40,608 nucleotides of DNA, from positions 1 to 40,608 of the forward strand of contig NZGE01000048.1 in the NCBI GenBank assembly GCA_002689455.1, given 5' to 3'. Positions 26,601 to 35,702 of this stretch are shown piece by piece. A program made the position numbers and the translations under genes. A model generated the notes under the pieces. That model made no database searches. It was not told the origin of the DNA and saw only the letters and a list, made by a program, of their open reading frames with translations. Source of the stretch: Magnetococcales bacterium. Lineage in GTDB: Bacteria > Pseudomonadota > Alphaproteobacteria > UBA2136. How positions within the stretch are numbered: the first letter of the stretch is position 1; each line of letters begins with the position of its first letter.

Positions 26601-27047
26601 GGGGAATTGTGCTAAAATTTTCTGGCAAAAACCATGAATTGTATTACTTTCAACCGCATTATCTAAAAACTCAGCAAAGAGAGTTCTTGCTCGTTTTACA
26701 TGCATTTTTGAAGGTTCTTCACCAAGCATTTTTTCTAAATTTACATGTAATTCTTCTTCTGTACATGTTGCCCAGACAGAAAGTTCGGAACGTAACCTCT
26801 CTTCCATTTCACGAGCAGCTGCACGGGTAAAAGTAACAGCTAAAATTTCATATGGCTTTAAAGAATTGTCTTGCAGTAAAAGCCCTAAAATACGCTTGGT
26901 TAAAACATACGTTTTACCTGTACCAGCAGAAGCCGAAACCCACACTGAATTTAAACCACTTGCGGCATTATTTTGACGCCTTGTTGCTTCTTTCACCAAC
27001 ATTTCAGGAGTTAGTGCGTTTGGTGTTGAATTATGATTTGTTAACAT
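23631..27047 (-). CDS. addA: Double-strand break repair helicase AddA (UvrD-like helicase plus nuclease)
   Basis: VWVSASAGTGKTYVLTKRIL (Walker A), ILAVTFTRAAAREMEERL, HVLLDEAQDTDNDQW, RLMTAHGSKGLESPIVIMPDT, C-terminal VIAVDYKTN nuclease motif. Confidence 0.95.
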   Translation of the reverse strand: MLTNHNSTPNALTPEMLVKEATRRQNNAASGLNSVWVSASAGTGKTYVLTKRILGLLLQDNSLKPYEILAVTFTRAAAREMEERLRSELSVWATCTEEELHVNLEKMLGEEPSKMHVKRARTLFAEFLDNAVESNTIHGFCQKILAQFPLEADISPAFNLIEGQEQSELLRKAKSSVFMHALEGTLKPAWVFDFYAYTYGEKTLSEALDSFVNEATRYKKYLRQSGGIEGVKETLLKTLNIEGNITGETYENFCENLCVVPNVYAETLIKGAESLLQGGKVAQGLGTLLKEYLHDETAPWQKLRDVFISPSSGKVRSQGFPDKKAREFGGDDLWDLMYKFADYILDVEEKIKTANAYLITISYLELGSQILESYEKLKYKSGVLDFDDLISKTADLLKNTEKSEWVRFKMDQKIRHVLLDEAQDTDNDQWHILKAIVDEFYAGVGQHEGRTFFAVGDMKQSIYRFRGAQPHVFGSMKHYLHAHQSQSNAPVAVEELMVSFRSTEPVLNFVDSVFQQTNRHHAVDDMADEILHNAVKVGSSGVIHISPLLEAQDDEVVFEPWSLPTRKNKQSSLKEEIAEKTAKQILNLLNSKDVLESTGTYIEPGDIMILLRSRSLMSSLIAALDRYYIPHGGADQVTLQSETVIQDLLALLKFVSNTDDDLSLAHVLRSPLIGLNDEEFDALFVGKKKSKTLWHMIDKTVSYGAVLQNVTRAFYKEGLQGFLTWVIQQLNVRGVYYSLMSMRDEKSPVVAVDDALDTLLNMAMEVTQKGEGVLKLIHMLDTQTLNLKRETDAGNKVRLMTAHGSKGLESPIVIMPDTTGQFYKNMSNDTGLWHVGDDGSDHLFLHRLSAKEAPAYQEKLVDEEKERIFRDEMRLLYVALTRSKERIYISGVKKHGYKPENCWYGHILEAISEQQKFLQITQGEYVFKVENNLTAQSKETPLEPVEEALPEWVESLAPNERGLTLVHASDSLKRKEQLELLSEKQREKLFKRGQLVHKLLEFLPELEQCNWQEKGLNFLNQVAAEYTSAEKEMLVKSAVAVLQNFPEFFAENSKAEIPLAANINGYRLEGIVDRLVVCENEVIAVDYKTNATIPETIPVDYQKQMQFYKKALQEIFPKKEIKAVLIWTASDTPKLNWV

Positions 27048-29994
27048 GGCTCACCCAATCCTTAAAACGGCACAACCCTGCAAATTCACAATAACGGCAA
27101 GGGCCTTTTTTCTCTTCCATAGCTTCCCCACCAGGAAAGGCTTCGTAAGCTTTTTCACCTTTATGCATTTCAGCTGTAATGCTGTTTAAAGCCTCATCGG
27201 CAATTTGTGTAAATTCTTCCAAACTTTCTTTCACACCAATGGCATTTTGAAACTTAACGCCTTCACCTTTTTTACCTGATACATGCCAATATTCAAGTGC
27301 TTTTACAGGTGTTTTACGTTCAAAACCGCCACGGCTTAAAATAACACTTTCCACTGCCATTTGAGGTTCAACACCGTTTAAAACATCTTTAGGTGAAGGT
27401 GGTGCGCCAGTCTTGTAATCAATAACCACCAAACCTTCTTTTGTTTGGTCAATCCGATCGGCTTTGGCATAAAGCTTCACACCACTGTCTAGTAGGACAT
27501 TGGCATCTTTTTCAATATGTAAAGGCACTGTTCCATTCAAGTGATCTTCCACCACTTTATTTGCAAAAGCATCTGCAATTTTTTCCATCTGCTTTAAACC
27601 AAGTGCTTTACTTGCTTTTTCTTCCACAGCTTCAAATGCCACTTTCGCCTGCAACATTAAGTGATTATAAACTTCTTTTTTATTACCTTTATCGCCTGCA
27701 AAAGGTGGTGGCATGTGCGCCACTTCCACAAAAAAGCTTTCCAAAACTTTATGAATAAGCTGTCCTTTAAGTGAGGCTGAAAAACTTTCTTCGTAAGCTT
27801 CCAATGCTTCCAATTTTAAAACTTTACGAATGTAAACTTTATATGGACATTGCATAATATCCCTTGCGGTTGAAGCCGACCAAATAGCAGGTCTTCGATC
27901 AATACTCGGCTTAGGTTCTGGCGGTGAAAGCCTTTGCACGTCGCCATTTAAACGAAGTGCCCTTACCCTGTTTTTCCAAACTGAATTTTTAAGAAGAAGT
28001 TGTTCAAAAACTTTTTGAGGCATAACCGATTCTAACCTTGAAAGAAAACGTGAAGGAATTGTTTCGCCTTCACTATCCTTTAAAGTTCTTGTCATAAAAA
28101 CTTCTTTTTGGGTTACCAGGTTTAAAAGGTCGTGTGCGCTCATACCCACATGAACTTGTGCACTTGGAATGCCCAATTTTTCACATATAGCACTATTGAA
28201 CCAAACATCAGGGGCAACTTTCCTAGGCCACACACCTTCATTTAAAGCACCCACTATCACACGGTCCACATGCTGTAAGCGGGACTCCATTGGACCCCAA
28301 ATAAACAACCTTGGATGTGTGCTTTGTTTTTTACGCACAGCCGTTGTGGACATTACACCGGTTAACATACCTAAGTAGGTTTCTAAGTTAATATTTTGAA
28401 CATCTTTAGCCGCATCTTGCCATGAAGAAAGCATACCTAACAATGTTTGCCCTGCTTCATCGTCAAAAATGTTTAATTCATCTTGATCGTCTTGCTTTAA
28501 AACTGTTTTCAAAACATCTAAATGCTTTGATATCCAGAAATCCACCTTATATTCAGCGCCTTTACCAAGCAATGGCTTAAAAACAGCTTCCAGCTCACTC
28601 ATAAATGTTAAAGCATCTGGCGCGAGGTTACCGTCTTTACGTTCATTTTGAAGGGACTTTTGTAACTTATGGCGCAAACCCACAAAGCCAGAAGCAGGTT
28701 TTTCACCACGCAGAACCAAATGCTCTAAAGCTTTTAACTTTTGTGTTTTATTTTTAATATGCCCTAAATTTGCATATTTATGATTTAAAAACTCAGCCAA
28801 CATTAAAGGTGGGAAATATTCATTCACTAAATTAACCACCATAAAAAACAAACGACCCAAAGGCGTTGATAAAAGTGGAATACCCGCACTGTCATCAACA
28901 TTCACACCCCATTTTTTAAGGCAGGCCTCCACACGCAATGACAAACGCCTATCAGGGCTAATGAGTGCACAGGTTTTACCTTCATTTTCCAGCGTTTCAC
29001 GCATGATGAGCGCTACAATTTCAGCCTCTTCACTTTCGGTTGAGGCTTCAATATAACTGAGACCTTGAACACCTTTAGGGGCTGTGATGTCATCTATTTT
29101 TTTTAAGCCTTCAGCGGGCGCTAAAGCTTGTTGCCAACACAACACCCTTTCAGAGCTGTTTTTTTCTTTTAAAAATTCAACATCACTTCTTTGAAGTTCT
29201 AATTTTTGAAGCAACCGCTTCAATGTAAATTGTGGGTGCGTTTCCGGCACTTTTTCAAACAATTCCTCTGACATGTTTTTATCGAGGGATGAAAGAATAA
29301 GAACACCTTTTTCATGTTTTATAATTTCTTTTAACAGTTTAAAACCAAGGGGTGTTGTATCACTAAAACCAACTGCCCAAACAGCATTTTTCATACCATT
29401 TTTTTGAAGAGATTCTAATTCCACTTCTACGGCTTTTTGCGCTGCGTCTACAGTGTCCACTTTTTGGTTTTCATGTAACCAGCTTGGGTAAAACTCAAAA
29501 GCAATTTTGAAAAAATTTACATTTTGTTTCCAGTGATGTGATAGATTTTCAGGAATTTCCTTTTCAACATCATGGATGGTTAGGTCATACGCTTTCAACT
29601 TTGAAAACAAACTTGATAAAGCCGTTGCCTGCTCGAAGCATTTATTAAAAGAATAAGAAGGGTAAGCTGTTTGCACCAACTGTGTTAAAACCATTTGCCG
29701 ACCGAGCGAAGATATAATTTCTTGTTTCTCAAGGTCATTACGTTCAAAGCGGTGAGCGTCCATGTCTTCATCATGAAAGGACATCATATGAATATGAGGT
29801 AAAAGCCCTGCACCGTTTATTTTTACAAAAGCTTCTTTTATGGCTAACCCAGCCCTTGGGGATGGTACATAAATTTTAATATCAGCCAATGCTAAAGGGT
29901 TTCCTTCAGGGAGCGTTGCTATGATTTTTTCAACCACAGCTTCTGCCAAATTTTCCCCTGCCTGACTGGTGTAAATTAAACCTTTATTTTGCAA
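27031..29994 (-). CDS. addB: Double-strand break repair protein AddB
   Basis: Overlaps addA by 17 nt. SATRDIMQCPYKVYIRKVLKLEALEA, VVIDYKTGAPPSPKDVLNGVEPQMAVESVIL, C-terminal CRYCEFAGLCR Fe-S/nuclease region. Confidence 0.93.
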   Translation of the reverse strand: MQNKGLIYTSQAGENLAEAVVEKIIATLPEGNPLALADIKIYVPSPRAGLAIKEAFVKINGAGLLPHIHMMSFHDEDMDAHRFERNDLEKQEIISSLGRQMVLTQLVQTAYPSYSFNKCFEQATALSSLFSKLKAYDLTIHDVEKEIPENLSHHWKQNVNFFKIAFEFYPSWLHENQKVDTVDAAQKAVEVELESLQKNGMKNAVWAVGFSDTTPLGFKLLKEIIKHEKGVLILSSLDKNMSEELFEKVPETHPQFTLKRLLQKLELQRSDVEFLKEKNSSERVLCWQQALAPAEGLKKIDDITAPKGVQGLSYIEASTESEEAEIVALIMRETLENEGKTCALISPDRRLSLRVEACLKKWGVNVDDSAGIPLLSTPLGRLFFMVVNLVNEYFPPLMLAEFLNHKYANLGHIKNKTQKLKALEHLVLRGEKPASGFVGLRHKLQKSLQNERKDGNLAPDALTFMSELEAVFKPLLGKGAEYKVDFWISKHLDVLKTVLKQDDQDELNIFDDEAGQTLLGMLSSWQDAAKDVQNINLETYLGMLTGVMSTTAVRKKQSTHPRLFIWGPMESRLQHVDRVIVGALNEGVWPRKVAPDVWFNSAICEKLGIPSAQVHVGMSAHDLLNLVTQKEVFMTRTLKDSEGETIPSRFLSRLESVMPQKVFEQLLLKNSVWKNRVRALRLNGDVQRLSPPEPKPSIDRRPAIWSASTARDIMQCPYKVYIRKVLKLEALEAYEESFSASLKGQLIHKVLESFFVEVAHMPPPFAGDKGNKKEVYNHLMLQAKVAFEAVEEKASKALGLKQMEKIADAFANKVVEDHLNGTVPLHIEKDANVLLDSGVKLYAKADRIDQTKEGLVVIDYKTGAPPSPKDVLNGVEPQMAVESVILSRGGFERKTPVKALEYWHVSGKKGEGVKFQNAIGVKESLEEFTQIADEALNSITAEMHKGEKAYEAFPGGEAMEEKKGPCRYCEFAGLCRFKDWVSHVNKS

Positions 29995-30742
29995 AATTTA
30001 TAACCTTTGCTGGCAACCCATTTTCATATTTAATAACATTTTTCGCTTTTAAAAGCCCTTCTGGAGTTCCCATATCAATCCATGGGTAATTTGCCTTGTA
30101 GCCATAAAAACTTTTAGATCTTGCAGCTTTTTTCCATAATGAAACAAGTGGGTTATAGCCTTCTTCAACATTATCAAATACCGAAGTTTTAACCGCACAC
30201 AAACCACAATATGATATTTCCGAAATTTCACCTTCATCTAAAAAGTCTAAACGACCATCTTTGTAAAATCTAAAATCACCATTTGCCTTACGCTGATGGT
30301 CAACCGGCGTTAAGGCGAGTAAAAAGTCCATTTTTTCTGAGCTAAAATTATGAGAAACTTCTTCTACAAACGATGAAAAACCTTCACCCCACACAATATC
30401 ACCATTCGCAATTATAAAAGGTTCACCTTTAAAATGATGCAATGCCTTTTTTATACCACCCGCCGTTTCAAGTAATTCCTCTTCGTATGACAGGATTATT
30501 TTCATTTTAAAAATATCGTGACTACGCCACATTTCCACTGCATCAATAATTTTTTCTGCGCGCCAATGACAGTTCACCACCGTTTCTTGAATACCTGCAT
30601 TTTCCAAACCTTTTAAAATTCGAAATAACGGTGTGGTACCACCTAAATCCACAAGTGGTTTTGGTGTTTTTTTTGTAAGCTCGCCAAGCCTTGTTCCTTT
30701 ACCTGCGGCTAACACCATGGCACGTTTAATTTTATTTGTCAT
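29984..30742 (-). CDS. murU: Nucleotidyltransferase, N-acetylmuramate-1-phosphate uridylyltransferase-like
   Basis: IKRAMVLAAGKGTRLGELTKKTPKPLVDLGG, FIIANGDIVWG, PWIDMGTPEGLLKA; located beside an AmgK-type kinase. Confidence 0.82.
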   Translation of the reverse strand: MTNKIKRAMVLAAGKGTRLGELTKKTPKPLVDLGGTTPLFRILKGLENAGIQETVVNCHWRAEKIIDAVEMWRSHDIFKMKIILSYEEELLETAGGIKKALHHFKGEPFIIANGDIVWGEGFSSFVEEVSHNFSSEKMDFLLALTPVDHQRKANGDFRFYKDGRLDFLDEGEISEISYCGLCAVKTSVFDNVEEGYNPLVSLWKKAARSKSFYGYKANYPWIDMGTPEGLLKAKNVIKYENGLPAKVINFAK

Positions 30743-32248
30743 TTATGCTGCCTTTTCTTGATATTGCGGGTAAATTTTATCCATCACATTTTTAATTTCT
30801 GTACATGCAGGTTTATGAAGCAATTTATGAATCATTTCCCAAGCTTCGTTCATGCGCCCCATTACATTCTCACGTTTATCACGCTCTTGCAAACGCACTA
30901 ACAAACCTACAATTTTAAAATAGCGGTGCAATAAGCACAGGTTATAACCTGCAATAAAGTCTTCTTTCGAAACCTTTTCATTGATACCATCTAAAAACCG
31001 GTCAATTAACTTCTGTCTTAAAGCTTCGTCGGCTGGAAAGCGGTCTTCAAGTAAACATGCCACATCTAAACAAACAGGCCCTACCCTTGCATCTTGAAAA
31101 TCAATCATCGCTAAATTTTGAATAGTTGCTTCCCCTTTTGGGTTTAAACACATTAAATTATCAATATGGTAGTCATAATGGCAGGTTGTTTGTGGTAAAT
31201 TTTTTATTTTTTCAAAGCTTGCATACCACGCTTTTTTGAAAGATTCCCTATCTGCTATATGTGTTGCATGCCCTGTTACATATGGCAAATACCAGTCGGT
31301 AAACCTTTTTGCTTCCTGCCACATACTATCTGCGCTGTAATGCCAGACATCTACTTTTTTGTTATTGGCCGTATGAATTAAAATATCGGTTGCAACGGTT
31401 AGCCATTTTTCTTGCATAGCTTCACTGGCACATACACTTCTTAAGGATTGATCACCCAAGTCCTCTAACAACAAGTACCCATTTTCGACATCTGAGGCGT
31501 AAACTTTTGGAACACGCAGGCCTATTTCCTCATAAAAATTTACCATATCTGTGAAGTCTTGTACTTTTTCTACAGGCGGTGGCGCATCCATAATCAGCCG
31601 CTTTTCGCCATTTGTTTCCACTCTATAATAAGTTCTAAAGGAACAATCAGGTGAAAGTGGTGTAATATGCCCTTCAAAGTGTTGAGATTTTAAAAAACTG
31701 TTACGACCTTCTTCTGTTTGTGGTCTCATGATACTTGTTGGTAATAGCCCAAACCGTTCACGCCATGTACCATTTGCCTTTAATGTAACTTGACGGCTAT
31801 CAACAGCACCTTCAATCTCGCTTAGTTCAATGGTTAAAAAATCACCCACTTCACTTTCCATAACATAGCGCTTAGGTGTTTTATATCCAGGCAAGCCATC
31901 TTCAACATTGCTACACCATTCCATGAGCGTCACACCATTTTCGTAGTAAGAATCCAAGTCTAACATTTCCAGTTCTGAACCATCGCCCATACGGTAAGCG
32001 TCTACATGCACCACAGGCAAGCGTGTTTCATCATAAACTTGCATAAGATTAAAAGTTGGACTAGGAACCGCTAAATCATCGTCACCAGCAAGAGCACGAA
32101 TAAAGGCACGTGCGAAAGTTGTTTTTCCCATACCCAATGTACCTTCCAGGCGAATAAAGTCCCCCGCAAAAGTATAGCGTGCAATTTCACGCGCTAAATT
32201 TTCAGTATCTTTCTCACATGTTGTGGTCAAAGTAACCTGACTTTGCAT
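30743..32248 (-). CDS. tsaE-amgK: Fusion of TsaE (t6A ATPase) and AmgK-like sugar/aminoglycoside phosphotransferase
   Basis: N-terminal TsaE: FIRLEGTLGMGKTTFARAFIRAL, VPSPTFNLMQVYDETRLPVVHVDAYRM. C-terminal APH: LLLEDLGDQSLRSV, TTCHYDYHIDNLMCLN, AMIDFQDARVGPVCLDVACLLEDRFP. Confidence 0.88.
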   Translation of the reverse strand: MQSQVTLTTTCEKDTENLAREIARYTFAGDFIRLEGTLGMGKTTFARAFIRALAGDDDLAVPSPTFNLMQVYDETRLPVVHVDAYRMGDGSELEMLDLDSYYENGVTLMEWCSNVEDGLPGYKTPKRYVMESEVGDFLTIELSEIEGAVDSRQVTLKANGTWRERFGLLPTSIMRPQTEEGRNSFLKSQHFEGHITPLSPDCSFRTYYRVETNGEKRLIMDAPPPVEKVQDFTDMVNFYEEIGLRVPKVYASDVENGYLLLEDLGDQSLRSVCASEAMQEKWLTVATDILIHTANNKKVDVWHYSADSMWQEAKRFTDWYLPYVTGHATHIADRESFKKAWYASFEKIKNLPQTTCHYDYHIDNLMCLNPKGEATIQNLAMIDFQDARVGPVCLDVACLLEDRFPADEALRQKLIDRFLDGINEKVSKEDFIAGYNLCLLHRYFKIVGLLVRLQERDKRENVMGRMNEAWEMIHKLLHKPACTEIKNVMDKIYPQYQEKAA

Positions 32249-32410
32249 ATAAACCCCCGTTTAAAAATAATACGTAATTTTAAGGAAAACCTCCCTATTT
32301 AGCAAGCTAGAAGCATAAAAACATGCCTATACATCACTCAATACTTGAAAAATTCTTCATAATCTTTAGAATAGGAAGGACATACAATTGAGGATAATAG
32401 GGACGCATAT

Positions 32411-33538
32411 ATGTCGAGCAACTTCGGTGATACAATGAATACCCAGTCCCACCAGAAAGATTCACAAACTGGTGGAGATTCTCAAGTTGCATCACGCCCA
32501 ATATCTCAATCACATAAAAGTTACATTCAATTTATTCATAACCCACAGCAAGGAACCAACCCTTCTTATGAAGAATTGAAAACATATTTACGTGACGCTT
32601 ATTTAGGTTTAGTTCCGCTACCTTTAAGTGCTGAAAACATTGCTAAGTCATTTAGCTTTTTTAAAGGGTCGGCCCATAAACAAACTTTAAAGAAAATACT
32701 TTCAGATCATAATGTAGCTTTAAACCTCATCCCAGGTTTAAAAAAACTATCGACACATGAAAATTTCAGCCTTGACCGCCTACACGATTATGTATGCCTT
32801 GAAGATGATGAAAACACAATAGAACACCTAGAACAACGTGCCAAAATTGCCGAACAAAAAGCAAACCTCTATATTGAAGACATTTTCCAAAACCCTGATG
32901 TGGTTAAAAACGCTTTAAGGTCGGTTAGCAAAAAACAGTGGGGGCAACAACTTGTTAAGCCACCTTCAAACCCACACCTTTTAAAAGCAACTGCCAGCCT
33001 ACCCAGTGAGGACTTTTTTAAAAACGGCATGCATTTAGCCTTTTTAGAAATTGAACCTGAAATTTACAGTTCTATTAAGCCCGAACATGCTAAAAACGTT
33101 TATATAGGCTTCAAAGCGAAGAAATATTTACGTTTATTACTTGAAATTGAGCTTTCCCTTAAAACGCTTAAAGAAAAGCAGCTTAACGAAAAACGCATTC
33201 AAGACGATGCAAAGCTTTACCGTGGCGCACAAAAAGAGTCATTAATTCTTGAAAATGAAGTGCGTAAAACAGCCCCAAGGGATAACAACCTTCACCTTGA
33301 AGAAAAACCTGAGAAACCAAGTTTCCTTCAAAAAATGATCCGTGAAGAGCTGGGTTACTCAGCATCTGTGGACCGTGCACAGGTTCAAAAAATTCTTGAA
33401 GCCGCTGAAGAAATTTTAAATGCGCCCAAATCGGCTGAACCACCACAGGATTTTTTACATAAAAAACACCCTGAAAAACAAAAACCAGTCATTACACTGG
33501 ACAGCATTGACCTTTCCAGCCGAAGCTTCGAGCGTTAA
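32411..33538 (+). CDS. Hypothetical protein (375 aa or slightly shorter)
   Basis: Long intact ORF with helical, charged composition (EHLEQRAKIAEQKANLYIEDIFQ...; KKYLRLLLEIELSLKTLKEKQLNEKRIQD). No recognised domain. Confidence 0.65.
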   Translation: MSSNFGDTMNTQSHQKDSQTGGDSQVASRPISQSHKSYIQFIHNPQQGTNPSYEELKTYLRDAYLGLVPLPLSAENIAKSFSFFKGSAHKQTLKKILSDHNVALNLIPGLKKLSTHENFSLDRLHDYVCLEDDENTIEHLEQRAKIAEQKANLYIEDIFQNPDVVKNALRSVSKKQWGQQLVKPPSNPHLLKATASLPSEDFFKNGMHLAFLEIEPEIYSSIKPEHAKNVYIGFKAKKYLRLLLEIELSLKTLKEKQLNEKRIQDDAKLYRGAQKESLILENEVRKTAPRDNNLHLEEKPEKPSFLQKMIREELGYSASVDRAQVQKILEAAEEILNAPKSAEPPQDFLHKKHPEKQKPVITLDSIDLSSRSFER

Positions 33539-33602
33539 TTTCTAAAAACCTTAAACATTTTGCGATTGAAAATTTCAAAAAAGTCCTCTAACTTGCTTAG
33601 TT

Positions 33603-34610
33603 ATGGAATATACAACAGATATCGCAATTATTGGTTCAGGCCCTGTGGGCTTATTTACAGTGTTTGAAGCAGGCATGGCAGGTTATTCATCTGTTGTGGT
33701 TGACTCATTAGAAGAAGTGGGCGGGCAACTTACAGCCCTTTATCCTGAAAAGCCAATATATGATATTCCAGGGCATCCAAAAGTTTTAGCTGAAGAACTT
33801 ATTACAAAATTAAAAGACCAAGCAGCCCCTTTTAACCCAACATATTTACTTGGTAAACCTGTCGATTCCTTCTTGAAAAAAGAAGATGGCACTTTCACTT
33901 TAACTGCTGGCGAAAATACAATTCACGCACGCAGTATCTGCTTAGCTGCAGGCGGTGGTATGTTTGCACCCCGCAAACCACCTGTAGAAAACATTGAAGC
34001 CTATGAAGGTGAGTCGGTTTTTTATGCCGTACGCGGAAAAGAGCGTTTTAAAGATGAAACCATTGTCATTGCAGGTGGTGGTGACAGCGCAGCCGACTGG
34101 GCGGTTGAACTTGCACCTTTAGCCAAACATGTGCATGTTATTCACCGCCGTGCAGAATTTAGAGCCGCAGAAGAAACTGTTAACCAATTACACAGCCTTG
34201 CAGAAAATGGCAATGTAACCATACACACACCTTGCCAGCTTAAAGCAATCTCAGGCCAAAACAAAAAATTAGAAACAGTGACCATTGCCGACCTTGATGG
34301 CAATGAAAAGACACTTGAAGCATCTAAACTTCTATGCTTCTTTGGTATTTCCCCTTCCCTTGGTCCAATTGTAAACTGGGGGTTAGATATGAACAAAAAA
34401 ACTGTTAATGTAGAACCAAGCACCATGGCTACAAACATTGAAGGCGTTGCCGCAGTGGGTGACATTGCAGAATACGGTCACAAACTACACCTTATTTTAA
34501 CAGGGTTTGCCGAAAGTGCATTAGCCATTAAAACACTGCAAACTTACATGGACCCTGACAAAAAGTTCAAGGTGGTTTATTCAACCTCTAAGGGTGTTCC
34601 TCAAGCGTAG
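33603..34610 (+). CDS. Ferredoxin-NADP(+) reductase, TrxR-like type
   Basis: IAIIGSGPVGLFTVFEAGMAGYSSVVVDSLEEVGGQLTALYPEKPIYDIPGHP, IVIAGGGDSAADWAVELA, GVAAVGDIAEYGHKLHLILTGFAESALA. No CxxC redox motif, consistent with FNR rather than TrxB. Confidence 0.88.
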   Translation: MEYTTDIAIIGSGPVGLFTVFEAGMAGYSSVVVDSLEEVGGQLTALYPEKPIYDIPGHPKVLAEELITKLKDQAAPFNPTYLLGKPVDSFLKKEDGTFTLTAGENTIHARSICLAAGGGMFAPRKPPVENIEAYEGESVFYAVRGKERFKDETIVIAGGGDSAADWAVELAPLAKHVHVIHRRAEFRAAEETVNQLHSLAENGNVTIHTPCQLKAISGQNKKLETVTIADLDGNEKTLEASKLLCFFGISPSLGPIVNWGLDMNKKTVNVEPSTMATNIEGVAAVGDIAEYGHKLHLILTGFAESALAIKTLQTYMDPDKKFKVVYSTSKGVPQA

Positions 34611-34699
34611 AGCGCTTGCCCCATTAACGCAAGATACATCACACTTTTACCTACAAATAAAAGTGCAAATCTAACGGTTATTTTTAAAAGGAAGATAAC

Positions 34700-34720
34700 G
34701 CTTAAAAGTAAGCTTTTTTT
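34700..34720 (+). terminator. Probable terminator downstream of the ferredoxin-NADP reductase gene
   Basis: GCTTA-AAAG-TAAGC followed by TTTTTTT, abutting the stop of the convergent gene. Confidence 0.6.
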
Positions 34721-35576
34721 ACATTTCCTGCATGGTTGGTAAGCCTGGGAACTCATTGGCGAATACCGTTCCATTAAAGTAAACCTTAAATAGGTATGCC
34801 CCCAATTGCCCCACTTTTTGAGCAGGTACAGCAAAACCCCAGTAAGGGTAACCCTTTTTATCTATCTTTAGCACAGCTTTTGTCTGTGAATGGAAAAGCT
34901 TATTTTGTGCCAACTTCAAGTTATTATCAAAAGCGTAACCTTGTGCCACAATAGCTGCACGAGAAAAACTCATTGCACCGTCGTGGTAACCAATTTCACC
35001 ACCTACTAAGCGGTCCCCTTGACACCAACCCATCGTCCCCATAAATGGAAACTTTAAATAATGGGTCACACAAAACGTATTGCCATAACTTTGGATATTG
35101 CGCACTGAAAAATCATTCAGGTGAAAATTGTGCTGATCCAGTACCGACCTTGCACTGCCAATCGCATCTTCAAAATAAGTTTGCAACCTTGGGTTTGTTA
35201 AAAAGTCGGTGTTTTTTAAACGGTACATTTCACCATCTGGCTTTTCAATAAAGGTTGCTCGCTTTGCCTGCTTCGGCATATCTTCTGGAAGGTCTTCCCA
35301 GTCATAAAAAACAGTGATTAATTTTGCATCTAAACCACCTGGACCAAAAGAAATATCTTCACTTTGGCAACCTTGGAACTTGGGAAGTGGAATGTCGCTA
35401 TGGTAAAGCTTGGTATTACAATAAAAAGGCACCATACCGTAAGCGGCATCATCCATTTTAACACTGGTATTGTTTTCGCCATTCATATACATAGGCGCGC
35501 CAAAGGCCACGCTGGCCAAAACAACCAACACACAAAAAATAAGAAAATATCGAATTACTTGCCACATAACTAACAA
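34719..35576 (-). CDS. Hypothetical exported/membrane-anchored protein
   Basis: N-terminal hydrophobic segment MWQVIRYFLIFCVLVVLASVAFGAP, 285 aa. No recognised family. Confidence 0.65.
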   Translation of the reverse strand: MLVMWQVIRYFLIFCVLVVLASVAFGAPMYMNGENNTSVKMDDAAYGMVPFYCNTKLYHSDIPLPKFQGCQSEDISFGPGGLDAKLITVFYDWEDLPEDMPKQAKRATFIEKPDGEMYRLKNTDFLTNPRLQTYFEDAIGSARSVLDQHNFHLNDFSVRNIQSYGNTFCVTHYLKFPFMGTMGWCQGDRLVGGEIGYHDGAMSFSRAAIVAQGYAFDNNLKLAQNKLFHSQTKAVLKIDKKGYPYWGFAVPAQKVGQLGAYLFKVYFNGTVFANEFPGLPTMQEM

Positions 35577-35702
35577 TATACCTTTCTTTTATTTATGTTT
35601 TCAGCTTTTTCTAACAAATTAAACGCAAAAGCCTATGCAATCAAGTGTCAACTGTGGCATGATTAAGACGAATAACTAATAATAAAGCGAAACCTCCCCC
35701 TT

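Noticed and set aside
27031-27047. 17-bp overlap of addB and addA
   Set aside because: Short translational-coupling overlaps are normal for this gene pair.
34642-34665. CACTTTTA/TAAAAGTG inverted repeat downstream of the ferredoxin-NADP reductase gene
   Set aside because: It is AT-rich with no following T run. The terminator at 34700-34720 is the more convincing signal.
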